DNA of 64,000 bases from Mesorhabditis belari (Eukaryota; Nematoda; Chromadorea; Rhabditida; Rhabditidae), in contig CAUEEP010000727.1 in NCBI GenBank assembly GCA_958450365.1, positions 1,803,501 through 1,867,500 of the forward strand, given 5' to 3'. Shown here piece after piece: positions 23,786 to 34,224 of the stretch. A program made the translations under genes and the position numbers. The notes below the pieces were generated by a model, which saw only the letters and a program-made list of their open reading frames with translations, was not told the origin of the DNA and did no database searches. Within the stretch, counting starts at the first letter, position 1, and each line of letters opens with the position of its first letter.

Positions 23786-24475
23786 GCCCAAGGTACTGTG
23801 GAATCTGTAGAAGCTGTAGAGTTTCTATGCTTACTGTAATACTGTAGCTGTCGCAAAACTAGAGTACTATATAAGTCGCAGTCTTTTTCTGTCTTAAAGC
23901 TATTCAACTATTGTGGTACTACGTTTTATAGCTTACTGTAGCACAACCAGGATACTGTAGAATGAGAATATCTTGAGATTTCATTGAACTTATCCAAATA
24001 TTCTTCTGTCTTATTCTATCAGCACTACAGTATGTTTGAATAAAGTATTCAGCCGTCTTCATTGAATATCTTTGCTCAGATTGTTTCACTTGTATGCAAG
24101 ATTTTTGTTTTGATATTGTTTTTTCTTCAACACACTCTATTTGATTGATTCGTTTCTACTTTTCATGATCACAACTGCTTTTTTTTTTGATTATTTTTTG
24201 TTTATCTCATATCAAATCTTATTTTGAATGATTTATTTATAGATTTGACTGGGTTGACTGGGCAAAAAATTGGCTGTGTTTTGGAGAGAATTGGATAAAA
24301 TTAGCCCCAATCACAATGCGATAGATTTCTCGATTCAATTCAAATAGTTATCTAGATCTTTAACTTTTCATTTACATATCTTGCTAGAGTAGTTACTTTA
24401 AATGGCTCAAGACAGTCTGACTGAACTTACTGAACTCAAGACAGTCTGACTGAATTACTCAACAAACCTTTTGTG

Positions 24476-24672
24476 TTTACTGGACCACTGTAAAGTCTCA
24501 ATATCAATGTTTACTGGACCACTGTAAAGTCTCAATATCAATGTTTACTGGACCACTGTAACGTCTCAATATCAATGTTTACTGGACCACTGTAAAGTCT
24601 CAATATCAATGTTTACTGGACCACTGTAACGTCTCAATATCAATGTTTACTGGACCACTGTAACGTCTCATA
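24476..24672. repeat. 34-bp tandem array upstream of the sugar transporter gene
   Basis: Six head-to-tail copies of a 34-bp unit starting TTTACTGGACCACTGTAA. Copies alternate between two variants (GTAAAGTC and GTAACGTC) in the order A A B A B B, the last truncated. It lies 150-340 bp upstream of the transporter start codon. Confidence 0.9.
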
Positions 24673-24816
24673 ATATCGTCTCAATATCATATCTACTCGT
24701 AATCTTGATTATAAAATATTCAATTTGCATTGAACTTGCTTCAAAGTCAAATCCTCATCGTCATTTTATATTCATTCTCCATTTCAGAAGTCCTTTCAAA
24801 TCCTTTTCACATCGGA

Positions 24817-27800
24817 ATGTCAGTCTCTCATTCGCATCTTCCGCCCCGAATTCTCCCAATAGCTTTTCTTGTTTCACTCGGCGGATCGTTCCACTTTGGA
24901 TACCAGCTTGTGATCACAAATCCCACGCAGGTATCTAGATATGAAAGATTTAGATATTAGCATTTAAATATTAGCAAAATTAGCATATAATCTAAAGGTT
25001 TATCTAAAAAACGAATCTTTTTTAGGCGGTTTTCCTCGATTTCGTCAATCAAACCCACTACACGCATTACGGGAAACGATTGGATAAAGGCACTTTAGAT
25101 GTAAGAAATTTTGATTTGATTTTGATATATATATATAGATCTTTTTTTAGCTAATTTTAATTATCTTTAGATAGTCTGGAGTGGGATTGTTGCGGTGGTG
25201 TTTCTAGGGGCCCTCTTCGGGTCATTCGCGTTGCGGATCGTTGCGGAAAGGTAGAAAAAGTGTATCCAAAAAGTTTATCGTATCTGTAGTCGAATCTAAT
25301 CTAATAATACATCAAATAATACCTATTCCAGTTTTTTTTTAAAATGCTCATTCGTTTCCAGATTGGGTCGCAAGTCGGGTCTGCTCACCGGGATCTCGCT
25401 TGCGCTTCTCTCGGTTGGGCTCTCGATTTTCTCGCATACGGTAAGTGGGGGAGAAATTTTTAAGCAGATATTGCTAGAAATTGTCTAAAGCTCTATTAAA
25501 AGATCTATCAAAAGATCTATCAAAAGATATCAATTTTCTATAAAATTTCAAAACTATTTCCAGCTATCTTCTTACGAAATCTATACGTTTTCCCGTTTTC
25601 TTCTTGGCGTCGCAATTAGTGTCAATATGGGGCTAGGAGCGATGTATCTCGTCGAAATCTGGTAATTCGATTCAATAATTGAAAAAGAGAGAAATAACTA
25701 TACCGTAAATACTGTAATAGTACCCTGCCCCCATAATGACGGTGTGGAGTGTTGCGTAGTCTAGCTTTGAACGAGTTTTTCTCAACACTGGTTTATGCTA
25801 CAATAAGCGCTTAGGTATCAAAAAATAGCTGAAATTCAGGGCTATTTTTTGATACCTAAGCGCGCATTGTAGCGTAAAGCAGCGCGGAGAACGGGATGTT
25901 TAAAGTTAGACTATGCAACAATCTCGAAAAAACGCGTTTTTCTCGACACTGGTTTATGCTACAATGTGCGCTTAGGTATCAAAAAATAGCCCTGAATTTC
26001 AGCTATTTTTTGATACCAAAGACGCATTTTTTGAAAGTACGGGCGCTTTACAAATACTGAAAAACTTTTGCAACTACGCGACTGTACGAGGGCGGTGGGG
26101 TACTATTACAGTATTTGCGGTAGCTTTATTATCAAATATACTAAGACTAATAGATTATTTTTTTCGATTTTAGCCCGAAGGAAAGTCGTGGGAAAGTCGG
26201 CATGATGACCGGATCTCTTGTGCAAGCAGGTAGGCTTCATTTAATAAAAACTCTACAACTACCGTAATCCTTTAGTTAAAGCGTTTACTAAATGATGCCT
26301 TTAAAGAAACTACCGTAACCCTTTTGCATAAAGGGTTATGGTAGTTTGACACTACCGTAACCCTTTTCTAAAAAGGTTTAATCATTTAATTGTCTTAAAT
26401 GTTATATTGACTGCAAACTACCGTAATTATACGTTGAAAACTTAATCTTTTTACATCTGAATGATTCTAGGTACGGTAGCTGGTTCGATCGTTGCTCTTC
26501 CTCAAGTTTTGGGCACTTCATCTCTCTGGCCTATGATTTATGTAGTCGAGCTTCTTTGCCTTGCTCTGCCATTCTTTGCGCTCATCTATCTACCAGAAAG
26601 TCCAAGGTTGGAGAAGTTTTTTTTAAAAATAATTCTCTATATCTACGTATTCTAAGCTGTTTACTGTAGCCATTTATTCGATTTCAGTTTCCTCGTCAAA
26701 AAGGGTGAGATGAAAAAGGCACGTAAAGCGTTAGCGTATTTCCATTCGCTTTCCGAGGATGAAGTCACCGAGCAAATCGATGAGTTGAGGGTGAATTTTG
26801 AGGAGATATTTTGAGAAGAATCTAAAGTTAATCTAAATCTAATTTAAATCGAATTTAAATCGAGTTTAAATCTAATTTAAATCTAATCAAAATCTAACCA
26901 CAACCTAATCTAAACCTAATCTAAATCTAATCTAAACCTAATCTAAACCTAATCTAAATCTAATCTAAATCTAACCCAAATCTAACCCAAATCTAATCTA
27001 AATCCCTTAAAATACAAATTTCCAGAACGAACTCGAGGAATCGAGTCAACGAAAAGTGGGAATGATCGCTGTTTTGAAGAAGAAAGGATTGAGAAGACGG
27101 GTAGATTTTAAGAGAAAATTCTTGAAAATCATTTTCTCTTTAGGTTTTCGTTGGAATGATTGTTGCCTTTGTGATGGCATTCTCGGGAATTGCTGGTAAA
27201 TTTCGTGAAGTTTTTGAGAAAAATCAAGCCTTACAGTGATCAACGGCTATGCGGTGGAGATCTTGATGAACACGGGGTTGAATCGATTGAACGCCTCGCT
27301 GGCCAATCTCGGGTTTAACGCGTTGAGCATGGTGAGTATGAAATGCTAAAAATCGCTCTTGTAGAAGCTCTAGGAAGCTTTATGCAAATCCTTTAGTTGT
27401 CACGTTTTCTAAAAATTGCAACAAATATTTGGAATAAGGCTAGTTCTTTATCCACTCCATTTCCAGTTTGCAATCTTTGGCGGCGCAATGGTTGTCGACA
27501 AATTCGGTCGTCGCCCGCTTCTCCTTTTCACATCGACCGGCATTCTTGTCACGAATCTCATCATTGTCGCGTTGATGTTCGCCTACGCAGGAACTGAGGT
27601 ATGTACTTTGTGTTGTACTTGTGTTGTACTTTACTGTTGTACTTGTGTTGTACTTTACTGTTGTACTTGTGTTGTACTTTACTATTGTACTTGTGTTGTA
27701 CTCGTCTGTTGTACTTTGTGTAAATGTAAACGAACTCTTTCTGGCGCACTGAAGTCTTCGTTGTTTCTCATAGGAATCATAAGAAAAACAAAAGAAATCG

Positions 27801-28717
27801 TTGAATGCGTTAGAGGGGGTGTGTTTACGTTTTTGTGCACAAAGTACACTGATTGCCTAACTCAATTCCAGAATCACATCTACGGTTTGCTGCTAGTGAT
27901 CATGATTGGCGTGTTCACGATTTTCTTCGCCGCTGGACCGGGTCCGTTGTGTTATTTCATATCGGCTGAACTGGTGGACACACACGCGAGATCCGGCGCA
28001 CAAGCGTGGACATCAGTTGTGCAAATGGCGAGGTGAGTTACGATAAAGAAATGAGCATCTTTGAGAAAAGTTCTAAAGTTTCAAATTTCAGTCGAACCTT
28101 TCTGCTATCAATCTATCTTCCGCTGAAGAATTTGATGGGAAATTCCTCGACTTACCTTCTCCTTTTCGTTTTCCCCGTTCTCCTCTCGATCATCATTCTC
28201 TACTTTCGATTGCCGGAGACGAAAAAGAAATCACCAAGCGAGGTAAGTAAATGAGAGAAAAGAGTTAGATTCTAAAAACTTTAAGTCTTATCTAAATCTC
28301 TTTATAGTTAGATTTCTCTATGGTTCTAAATCTACGAGCAGTACTAGAGTACACTGATTGCCTAACTCAATTCTAGAATCACATCTACGGAATCACATCT
28401 AATCACAAAGCTACCAAAATTTCATTTCATTCCTTCAGTCTACTTTTTGCTTGAAAATCTAGAAATAAACCCTTTCTGGTGTACTTAATTCTCTTCAATT
28501 AACTCTTCAATTAACTCTTCAATTAACTCTTCAATTAACTCTTCAATTAACTCTTCAATTAACTCTTCAATTAACTCTTCAATTAACTCTTCAATTAACT
28601 CTTCAAAAATCTCAATTTCACTTTCAGGTCACTGAAGCCGAACAGAAATTGCCAAAACTGTGGTGTTCGGGGGGAAATCTCGATGAGAAAACTCGCGTTG
28701 AGACGCCCGAAGTTTAG
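24817..28717 (+). CDS. MFS sugar transporter (GLUT/SLC2-like)
   Basis: Twelve-TM plasma-membrane sugar porter of the major facilitator superfamily. Exons: 24817-24930, 25026-25100, 25171-25250, 25362-25440, 25564-25661, 26174-26229, 26471-26606, 26688-26790, 27026-27100, 27144-27195, 27237-27331, 27467-27598, 27872-28032, 28092-28242, 28628-28717; they join to 498 aa without a frame break. Family motifs in order: TM1 FGYQLVITNP, the loop-2 signature RLGRKSG, TM4-5 SVNMGLGAMYLVEICPKESRG, the PESPR motif after TM6, the loop-8 signature DKFGRRPLL, the TM10 GPGPLCYFISAEL region and the post-TM12 LPETK. The tail is short and charged. It resembles nematode GLUT-like genes with GYQL...NP; the substrate cannot be inferred. 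Several introns hold repeats. Confidence 0.9.
25701..26122. mobile_element. MITE with nested internal hairpins in transporter intron 5
   Basis: The outer ends TACCGTAAATACTGTAATAG and CTATTACAGTATTTGCGGTA are inverted copies. Inside lie two related hairpins built on GCGCTTAGGTATCAAAAAATAG and its complement, plus the direct repeat CACTGGTTTATGCTACAAT. No ORF. The element accounts for most of a 512-bp intron. Confidence 0.75.
26820..27005. repeat. Degenerate AATCTAAATCTAA-type repeat in transporter intron 8
   Basis: About 180 bp of short-period repeat built from AATCTAA and AATTTAAATCGA units with much variation. Intronic, with no coding content. Confidence 0.7.
27599..27720. repeat. 24-bp tandem repeat in transporter intron 12
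   Basis: About four copies of a unit containing TTGTACTTGTGTTGTACTTT. The whole intron (27599-27871, 273 nt) is a multiple of three and has no stop in the gene's frame, so retention would add 91 residues including repeated CCTCVVLY blocks. Confidence 0.75.
28489..28610. repeat. 12-bp tandem array AATTAACTCTTC in transporter intron 14
   Basis: Nine to ten nearly perfect head-to-tail copies of AATTAACTCTTC, ending just before the last exon's acceptor at 28627. High identity suggests recent expansion. Confidence 0.9.
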
Positions 28718-28721
28718 AGAT

Positions 28722-28862
28722 TTATGTCTGGGGAATATGTCTGGGGCCCAGACATATTCCCAGACATTATAAGGATCAAAAGATCAAAGACGCTTGGATC
28801 AAAGATCAAAGATTGGCTTACCTTTCAAAGAATTTAAATCTCTATTTTTCAATTCAATATTT
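28722..28862. repeat. 3' UTR palindrome and direct repeat partner of 29294-29400
   Basis: Starts 5 nt after the transporter stop with a near-perfect palindrome centred on GGGGCCC (GGAATATGTCTGGG and its complement). The following AAGGATCAAA...GGCTTACC...CTATTTTTCAATTCAATA block is repeated with small changes at 29294-29400, at the 3' end of the lipase gene. Confidence 0.7.
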
Positions 28863-28965
28863 ATATATTTATTTCAAAGTTTCCCATCTTTTTTCAGTCA
28901 TTTATGTACAAATTTGATCTCATTTTGATGCTTTCTTGCCATGTTTTTTTTTTAATTTTTTTTGA

Positions 28966-29165
28966 TTGTTCAGCTAATTTATGTGATAAACTTTTTCAAA
29001 AAATCACAATTAAATTGAAAAGAAGTGAGGAAAGTGGAAGAGATTCAAACATTCGTTTGACATTAGTTGAGCTTTGAAGAACCCAAAAAAAAACAGCTAC
29101 GAGAATGATTGGACAGAGATTTAAACCGTAACTAATTAATGATTATAGCTGTTTAGCTGAAGAGA
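28966..29165. repeat. 200-bp direct repeat, copy 1 (partner at 33246-33465)
   Basis: Shares long identical runs with 33246-33465 in the same orientation, for example CAAACATTCGTTTGACATT, GAGCTTTGAAGAACCC and GTAACTAATTAATGATTATA. The two copies flank the lipase gene. Confidence 0.85.
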
Positions 29166-29390
29166 TTCAACAATGATGTCTAGGGAATAAGGATCAAAGA
29201 TGCTTGGATTAGCTTATTAGATAATGAATTTTAGATTTATTAGATTTTAGATACCGTATTCTCTCTAATAGTAGTGCATCCTAAGCGTCGCCTAGTCTGG
29301 GGAATATGTCTAGGGAATAAGGATCAAAGATGAAAGATTGATTGGATTGGCTTACCTTTAAAAGAGTTCAATAAATCTCTATTTTTCAAT

Positions 29391-32300
29391 TCAATACACA
29401 CATCCTCTTTGTTGATATCTCCAAATTTCGGTTCCATAATAAAAGCCATGAGCCGCGGCTTCTAGACGATTTGGTGGAACGCTGAGTGAACAAGTTCTAA
29501 AAGGCTAAAATAAATGCAATTCTGAATACAATAAAGGCTAAATGCGATTCTGAATGTAATAAAATCGATTTTCTTTTATGTTTAAAGTAAAAATAAATGA
29601 AAATGTTGTAAATACCTATCTTCATCTCCTTTACACACTGTGAATCGATCGCCGACAGTCATGTTATTCGGGTAGAAGATCTGTAAAGAGGAAAATGATT
29701 TTAGTAGAGTAATGCAAAAATTGTTTGCATTTTTTGCTTGTCTTTTTCTTTGTCAATTTGTCTTTTAAAATGTTTCAAAGGTCATTTTGTTGATAGCAGA
29801 TTGCATTTGAATTTATGAACTTAAAGATTCGTTCATAAAACCTTTAAGTTCATAAACTTTAAGTTCAATTACCTCGGTCCCGTGATGCTCATAGTTTTCC
29901 CATTGAAATGGCAAATGGGGAACCCAATCGTTGTCGTGAATCACTCGATAGGAAAAAGGAATCTCCAATTTTTATAAAGGATCTTTTTGATTGCTTTTGA
30001 AATTACCATATTGTCAATGCCAGCCGCGTAGATGTTGTTCCCGTTTCTCGGCTCTCCATACGTAATCAGTTTAACCTAGTTTTTTCGTTAAGAAATGTGA
30101 AATGTTTCCTATAAAATGGATTTCAGCAAAATGTGCATGATTTTCAAGAATACATATCATTTTTTGACTCTTTCCCTGAATTGTCAGCCCTTTGTCAAGC
30201 CCTTTTTGTGGTCTTTGTTGCAATTTTTTGTTTTTTTTTTTTACCAAAAAAGTCTTTTGAAATTGTTTTAACCTTTTAATTATTTTTGAAATTATTTTAT
30301 TAAATTCCACATGCATCAGTTTATTTGATCAGAATTTAAAGAACAATCGTAAGAACAACAATTTTAGCATCCCATCACAAAAAGGGCTTGACACGCCTTG
30401 CGTTTCCTCGGACACGCAAATGTTCATAGCCTTCACATACAGCCAAGACAAACATCCTTGCCAACTTGATATCCTGTTGAAAGCACGAGGAATTCTGTGC
30501 GATATAGCCCAACGTCGGCCTACGGCACAAATGAGAGCAAGAATACAATTGCTCACAGATGAGAGTTTTATCGAGAACTTTGCCAAGACTATGTTGTTGA
30601 ATCATTTCAGAATCAACTTCTTGGGGGATCCGGAATAATCGTGAAGATAGATGAGAGCAAGTTTTTTAAAGCAAAAGAGGTCAGGGGTAGAATGTTCAAA
30701 CAGAACTACGACTGGGTTTTTGGCCTCGTCTGTTCTTTTGCACTTAATTGTCAAGGTAATCGAATAGGTCGAGAGAGGATCGAGAATGGCCTTTTTCACC
30801 GTTCCTGAAAGGGATGCTGTCACTTTTCTTTCCCCCTATCCAGCATTGCTGCCGGTGGCTTTTTAAGTGCACTTGAATAACATTACTTATTAGGTACAAA
30901 AATCATTTCTGACGGACCTAATAAGTAATGTTATTCAAGTGACTCAATGTTATTCAACTTAAAAAGCCACCGGCAACAACAGTTTGGTGGATAGGGGAAA
31001 GCAAAGTGACAGCATGCTGCCACTGCTGCAGCATCCCTTTCAGGAGCGGTGAAATTGATTCCACCAAGCTACTTCCATAGCAATACGACCATAGTTGGTT
31101 TGCTTTGTCAATACGACCATAGCAATACGACTATAGTTGGTTTGCTCCAGTTTTTCGACTCAAATGACCCCACTATAACTATAAAAGTATAATGAAATCT
31201 TTGAAACTTAAGCTCAATAATTACAGTTGGAAGCGACGTGGAGTGAGAGATTCGAGATTCGTGATCGTGATAAAACTTTCTGATTTGCTCAACAGCTCAA
31301 CAGCTTTTAAGGTTCTCGAATTTGAGACATTAAACACGAATTGTTCTTTCAACGAGATTCTAGAGTATCTCTAGTTTAATCGTGGACATGCAGCAACAAA
31401 GCTTATGACCTAGTTGGATAGTTCGAATCTCTAATGTGATAAAGTGAAAAGGGATAAAGTAAAGGCTTCAATTCGCCATTCGTCTAGGGAACGACAAAAG
31501 ATCAACTTCCAACTTATTTATTTGAATCTATGTTTAGGAGAGCAACAGAGAAATCTTCCAACAGTCAAATCTTCCAGCACTTTTTGATTCGCTGGAGGCT
31601 GTTTATCCCCTTCCCTAGGGTTGTTCTTTAAATTCTGATCCTAAAAACTTTCAAAAGGCCACGGGGAAAGAGCCGTTTTTTTTAAAATTAATCAACCTTG
31701 TTTCCATCAGCCAATCCCAATTGTGTCAAATACCCGGCAGCTAAAGCAGCCATTGCAGCTCCCAATGAATGCCCCGTGATCTAGAATGGATTTGAAATTT
31801 TTAAAACTTAATATATATTAAGTTATTCAAATTCCTACCCAAACTTCATATGTTGGATTGAGTTGTTTAAGTGTCAAATAGTCGTCTTTCATTCCCGCAT
31901 TCCAAAGCATCAAGAAAGTGTCATAAAAGAAATTTGCAGCCATCGCTCCACCAGGAAAAGCTCGCTGAAAAAACTTTCCAATGGATTCTTATTAATACTA
32001 CTAAATGTTTAAGAATGACGTCAAGCAAAAGAAACATAAAGATTTAAATCTATTAATGCACTCTTTGCTGACTTGTTGCCCAAACAAGATCTCAAGCGCC
32101 TCCACGTATTGCTCATTTCCAACAGATCCTCTAAAACAGATCCTCTTCTTTGTTTATTCAATTATTTGGCTTCTACCTGAAACCAAGAATGATAGCGTTG
32201 TTCGAATTTGAGAATGCTGTGTATCCCGAGCATGTCTCATTGGAAAGATCACATGAGAGCTCGATTTGTCGTCGTAACTTAAACGGTTAGACGTTTTTCT

Positions 32301-32868
32301 CTTGTTTATTGTAAAAGAAATTGAAGTTGAAATGAAAAAGATTCAAATATATATCTTTTGTGTGTTCTTCACCTGTCCATCGCCCGTTCCACTCTTTATG
32401 CAAAAACTCGGATTCTTATCGAAAGCCGCTACAGCCAATGGGAACATCACCTCAAATACAGTGAGTAACGAGGATAACAGCTAACAGCTAACAGCTAACA
32501 GCTAACAGCTAACAGCTAACAGCTAACAGCTAACAGCTAACACTAACAGCTAACACTAACAGCTAACAGCTAACACTAACAGCTAACACTAACAGCTAAC
32601 ACTAACAGCTAACACTAACAGCTAACAGCTAACACTAACAGCTAACACTAACAGCTAACACTAACAGCTAACACTAACAGCTAACACTAACAGCTAACAG
32701 CTAACACTAACAGCTAACACTAACAGCTAACAGCTAACACTAACAGCTAACACTAACAGCTAACAGCTAACAGCTAACACTTACATTTCTCGAGAAATCA
32801 TCCGAATATTCAGCAAGTGTACTTAAAAGGAGGCAAAAAAATCGAAAGAAATATAAACTTTGTCTCAT
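29391..32868 (-). CDS. Secreted class 3 (Fungal-lipase-type) triacylglycerol lipase
   Basis: Alpha/beta-hydrolase lipase of the nematode class 3 family, predicted to act outside the cell or in the gut lumen. Exons from the start: 32868-32785, 32450-32373, 32277-32177, 32130-32073, 31964-31839, 31780-31697, 30075-30007, 29962-29873, 29680-29616, 29496-29391; they total 286 aa in frame. The first exon encodes a signal peptide (FFRFFCLLLSTLAEY). Then come MFPLAVAAF, the oxyanion region LGFRGS, the nucleophile elbow ITGHSLGAAMAALAAGY (catalytic Ser), YGEPRNG, HDNDWVPHLP (Asp region) and the catalytic His in YEHHGTEI. The end, with YYGTEIWRY and a terminal GC, matches family ends. Intron 6 (1.6 kb) holds transposon debris and intron 1 holds a minisatellite. 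The gene is convergent with the sugar transporter. Confidence 0.9.
30400..31060 (+). mobile_element. Merlin/IS1016-like transposase relic in lipase intron 6
   Basis: In one + frame (30620-30808) the translation reads LGGSGIIVKIDESKFFKAK, then RGRMFKQNYDWVFGLV. This matches the conserved first DDE-type acidic block of Merlin/ISXO2 transposases (G.G..VEIDES.F...K..RGR......WVFG). The upstream part is not in frame and the rest of the catalytic domain is missing or unrecognisable, so it is a fossil. An inverted-repeat structure (30785-31060) follows. The element is antisense to the host lipase gene. Confidence 0.55.
30785..31060. repeat. Long inverted repeat next to the Merlin-like relic
   Basis: The left arm 30785-30925 contains TTCACCGTTCCTGAAAGGGA, GCCGGTGGCTTTTTAAGT and GAATAACATTACTTATTAGG. 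The right arm has their complements in reverse order, ending with TCCCTTTCAGGAGCGGTGAA. Small insertions distinguish the arms. It could be the terminal structure of the transposon or a separate fold-back. Confidence 0.75.
32474..32780. repeat. AGCTAAC / AGCTAACACTAAC minisatellite in lipase intron 1
   Basis: About 300 bp of perfect tandem units: a 7-bp unit AGCTAAC and a 13-bp unit AGCTAACACTAAC in mixed order, with no other sequence between. It makes up nearly all of the 334-bp intron between the signal-peptide exon and exon 2. Confidence 0.95.
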
Positions 32869-32987
32869 TTTTAAAGCACAGAATAATACTTCTTCAATTC
32901 TCTTCAATTTTCACTGTTCAAAATCGTAAATCTTTATCTTTATCTGTTCCCAATTTCTTTCTTTTCATTTATTTGATTTGAGAACTC

Positions 32988-33186
32988 GATGGAAGAGGAA
33001 GAAGAAAGAGGAAAGAAGAGGAAGGAAAGGGAGAGAAGGGAAGAGAAGGGGAAGGAAGAGAAGGGAAGGGAAGAGGAAAGGGAAGAAGAAAGAGGAAGAA
33101 GAAAGAGGAAGAAGAAAGAGGAAGAAGAAAGAGGAAGAAGAAAGAGGAAGAAGAAAGAGGAAGAAGAAAGAGGAAGAAAGAAGAGA
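32988..33186. repeat. GAAGAAGAAAGAG purine-rich minisatellite
   Basis: About 200 bp of almost pure G/A on the + strand, becoming a regular GAAGAAGAAAGAG unit in the second half. The open frames across it on both strands are low-complexity and are not considered genes. Polypurine tracts of this type can form triplex DNA. Confidence 0.9.
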
Positions 33187-33245
33187 TTCGGTGTTTTAAA
33201 AAATTCCCCTTGAGTTCAAAGTTCAAAGAAATTTCAATGTTTTTT

Positions 33246-33465
33246 TTTGATTGTTAAGCTAATTTATGTGATAAACTTTTACTTTTCTTTTACAAAAATC
33301 ACAACTGAATTGAAAAGAAGTGGGGAAAGCGGAAGTGATTCAAACATTCGTTTGACATTGGTTGAGCTTTGAAGAACCCAAAAAAAAAACAGCTAAGTGA
33401 ACTAGAGAATGATTGGACAGAGATTCAAACCGTAACTAATTAATGATTATAGCTGTTTAGCTATT
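33246..33465. repeat. 200-bp direct repeat, copy 2 (partner at 28966-29165)
   Basis: Same orientation and order of blocks as copy 1, with a few small indels. It lies about 400 bp upstream of the lipase start codon, while copy 1 lies beyond the lipase 3' end. Confidence 0.85.
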
Positions 33466-34224
33466 GTAATTATTCTAATAGAAGATCGTGGTTGTTTTGA
33501 TAAAAGTGTTGTACAATAGCTGTACAATTAGTGCTAGGTTTAGTGCTGCTTGTCTAGCAATAAAGCTACCAGTACCAGGTTCCAGGTTAGTAGTGCCTGG
33601 TAGACAAGAAAATTCCAAGTCAAACCTAATTTCACCGTCTTTTTCTCAGCCGTTTCTTGGCCGATTCCTCTGACATTTTGTCCACAAGGTGAAAAGGTCG
33701 ATTTCTGTTGGGTTACCATAGTTGTAGTAACAGATTTCTCTAGGTTATTTACTAGATAAGGATATAGTCTAGTCACTAAGCTAGACCTAGTACATAGCAG
33801 TCAGTTAGAACAGTTAGAACTGGTACTAGATTTTAAATATAATGAGTTTTAAGTCAAGCACTAGACTAAACGAGCTGCTTTAGTAGTAGAGATTTTTAAA
33901 AAACTTGATTAACAATATGATAATCTATTCGAGAATCATCTTCTAATGGTTTTGTTCTAATGAATTGAGTCAAATATTCAAGTTTCGTAAAAGGGAAAAC
34001 AAACTAAATGAATTTTTGAAAATACGTCATAGCTATCAGGCTTTAATTCTATTTACAAAGAAGTGTAGATTGATAGGAATACATGGTATTTTAAGGTGAA
34101 AAGAAATTGTATATGTACAAGAATATAACAGAGACAAGTAGACAAGTAGACAAGTAGACAAGTAGACAAAGGGATCATTTACATACAATCAGATTTGAGA
34201 TATTCAAAAACTTTGCTTTAGACT

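Larger units (their letters stand above)
21484..24816. other. Intergenic region with short tandem repeats
   Basis: No gene was found. AATAAA at 21542 lies about 60 nt after the hyls-1 stop and is its likely polyadenylation signal. Beyond that the sequence is AT-rich, with TACTGTAG-type repeats around 23660-23960 and a 34-bp tandem array at 24476-24672. An ATTTCAG acceptor at 24787, 29 nt before the transporter ATG, may be a spliced-leader site. Confidence 0.5.
32869..34224. other. Region between lipase 5' end and the LRIG-like 3' end
   Basis: No gene seen. It holds a purine-rich microsatellite (32988-33186), copy 2 of the 200-bp direct repeat (33246-33465), and AT-rich sequence. ACAAGTAG units repeat near 34133-34170. 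The lipase promoter should lie at the left end. Confidence 0.5.

Noticed and set aside
24476..24672. CRISPR-like array (regular 34-bp repeats)
   Set aside because: The units are contiguous with no unique spacers, in a eukaryotic genome; it is a minisatellite.
30329..30605. Minus-strand open frames in lipase intron 6 as extra lipase exons
   Set aside because: They do not match the lipase family, and exons 6 and 7 already join in frame without them.
31400..31430. Possible tRNA T-loop (AGTTCGAATCTC)
   Set aside because: No matching acceptor, D or anticodon stem could be placed around it.
32969..33226. Lys/Glu-rich (and Ser/Phe-rich antisense) open frames
   Set aside because: Pure purine/pyrimidine microsatellite; low-complexity translation only.
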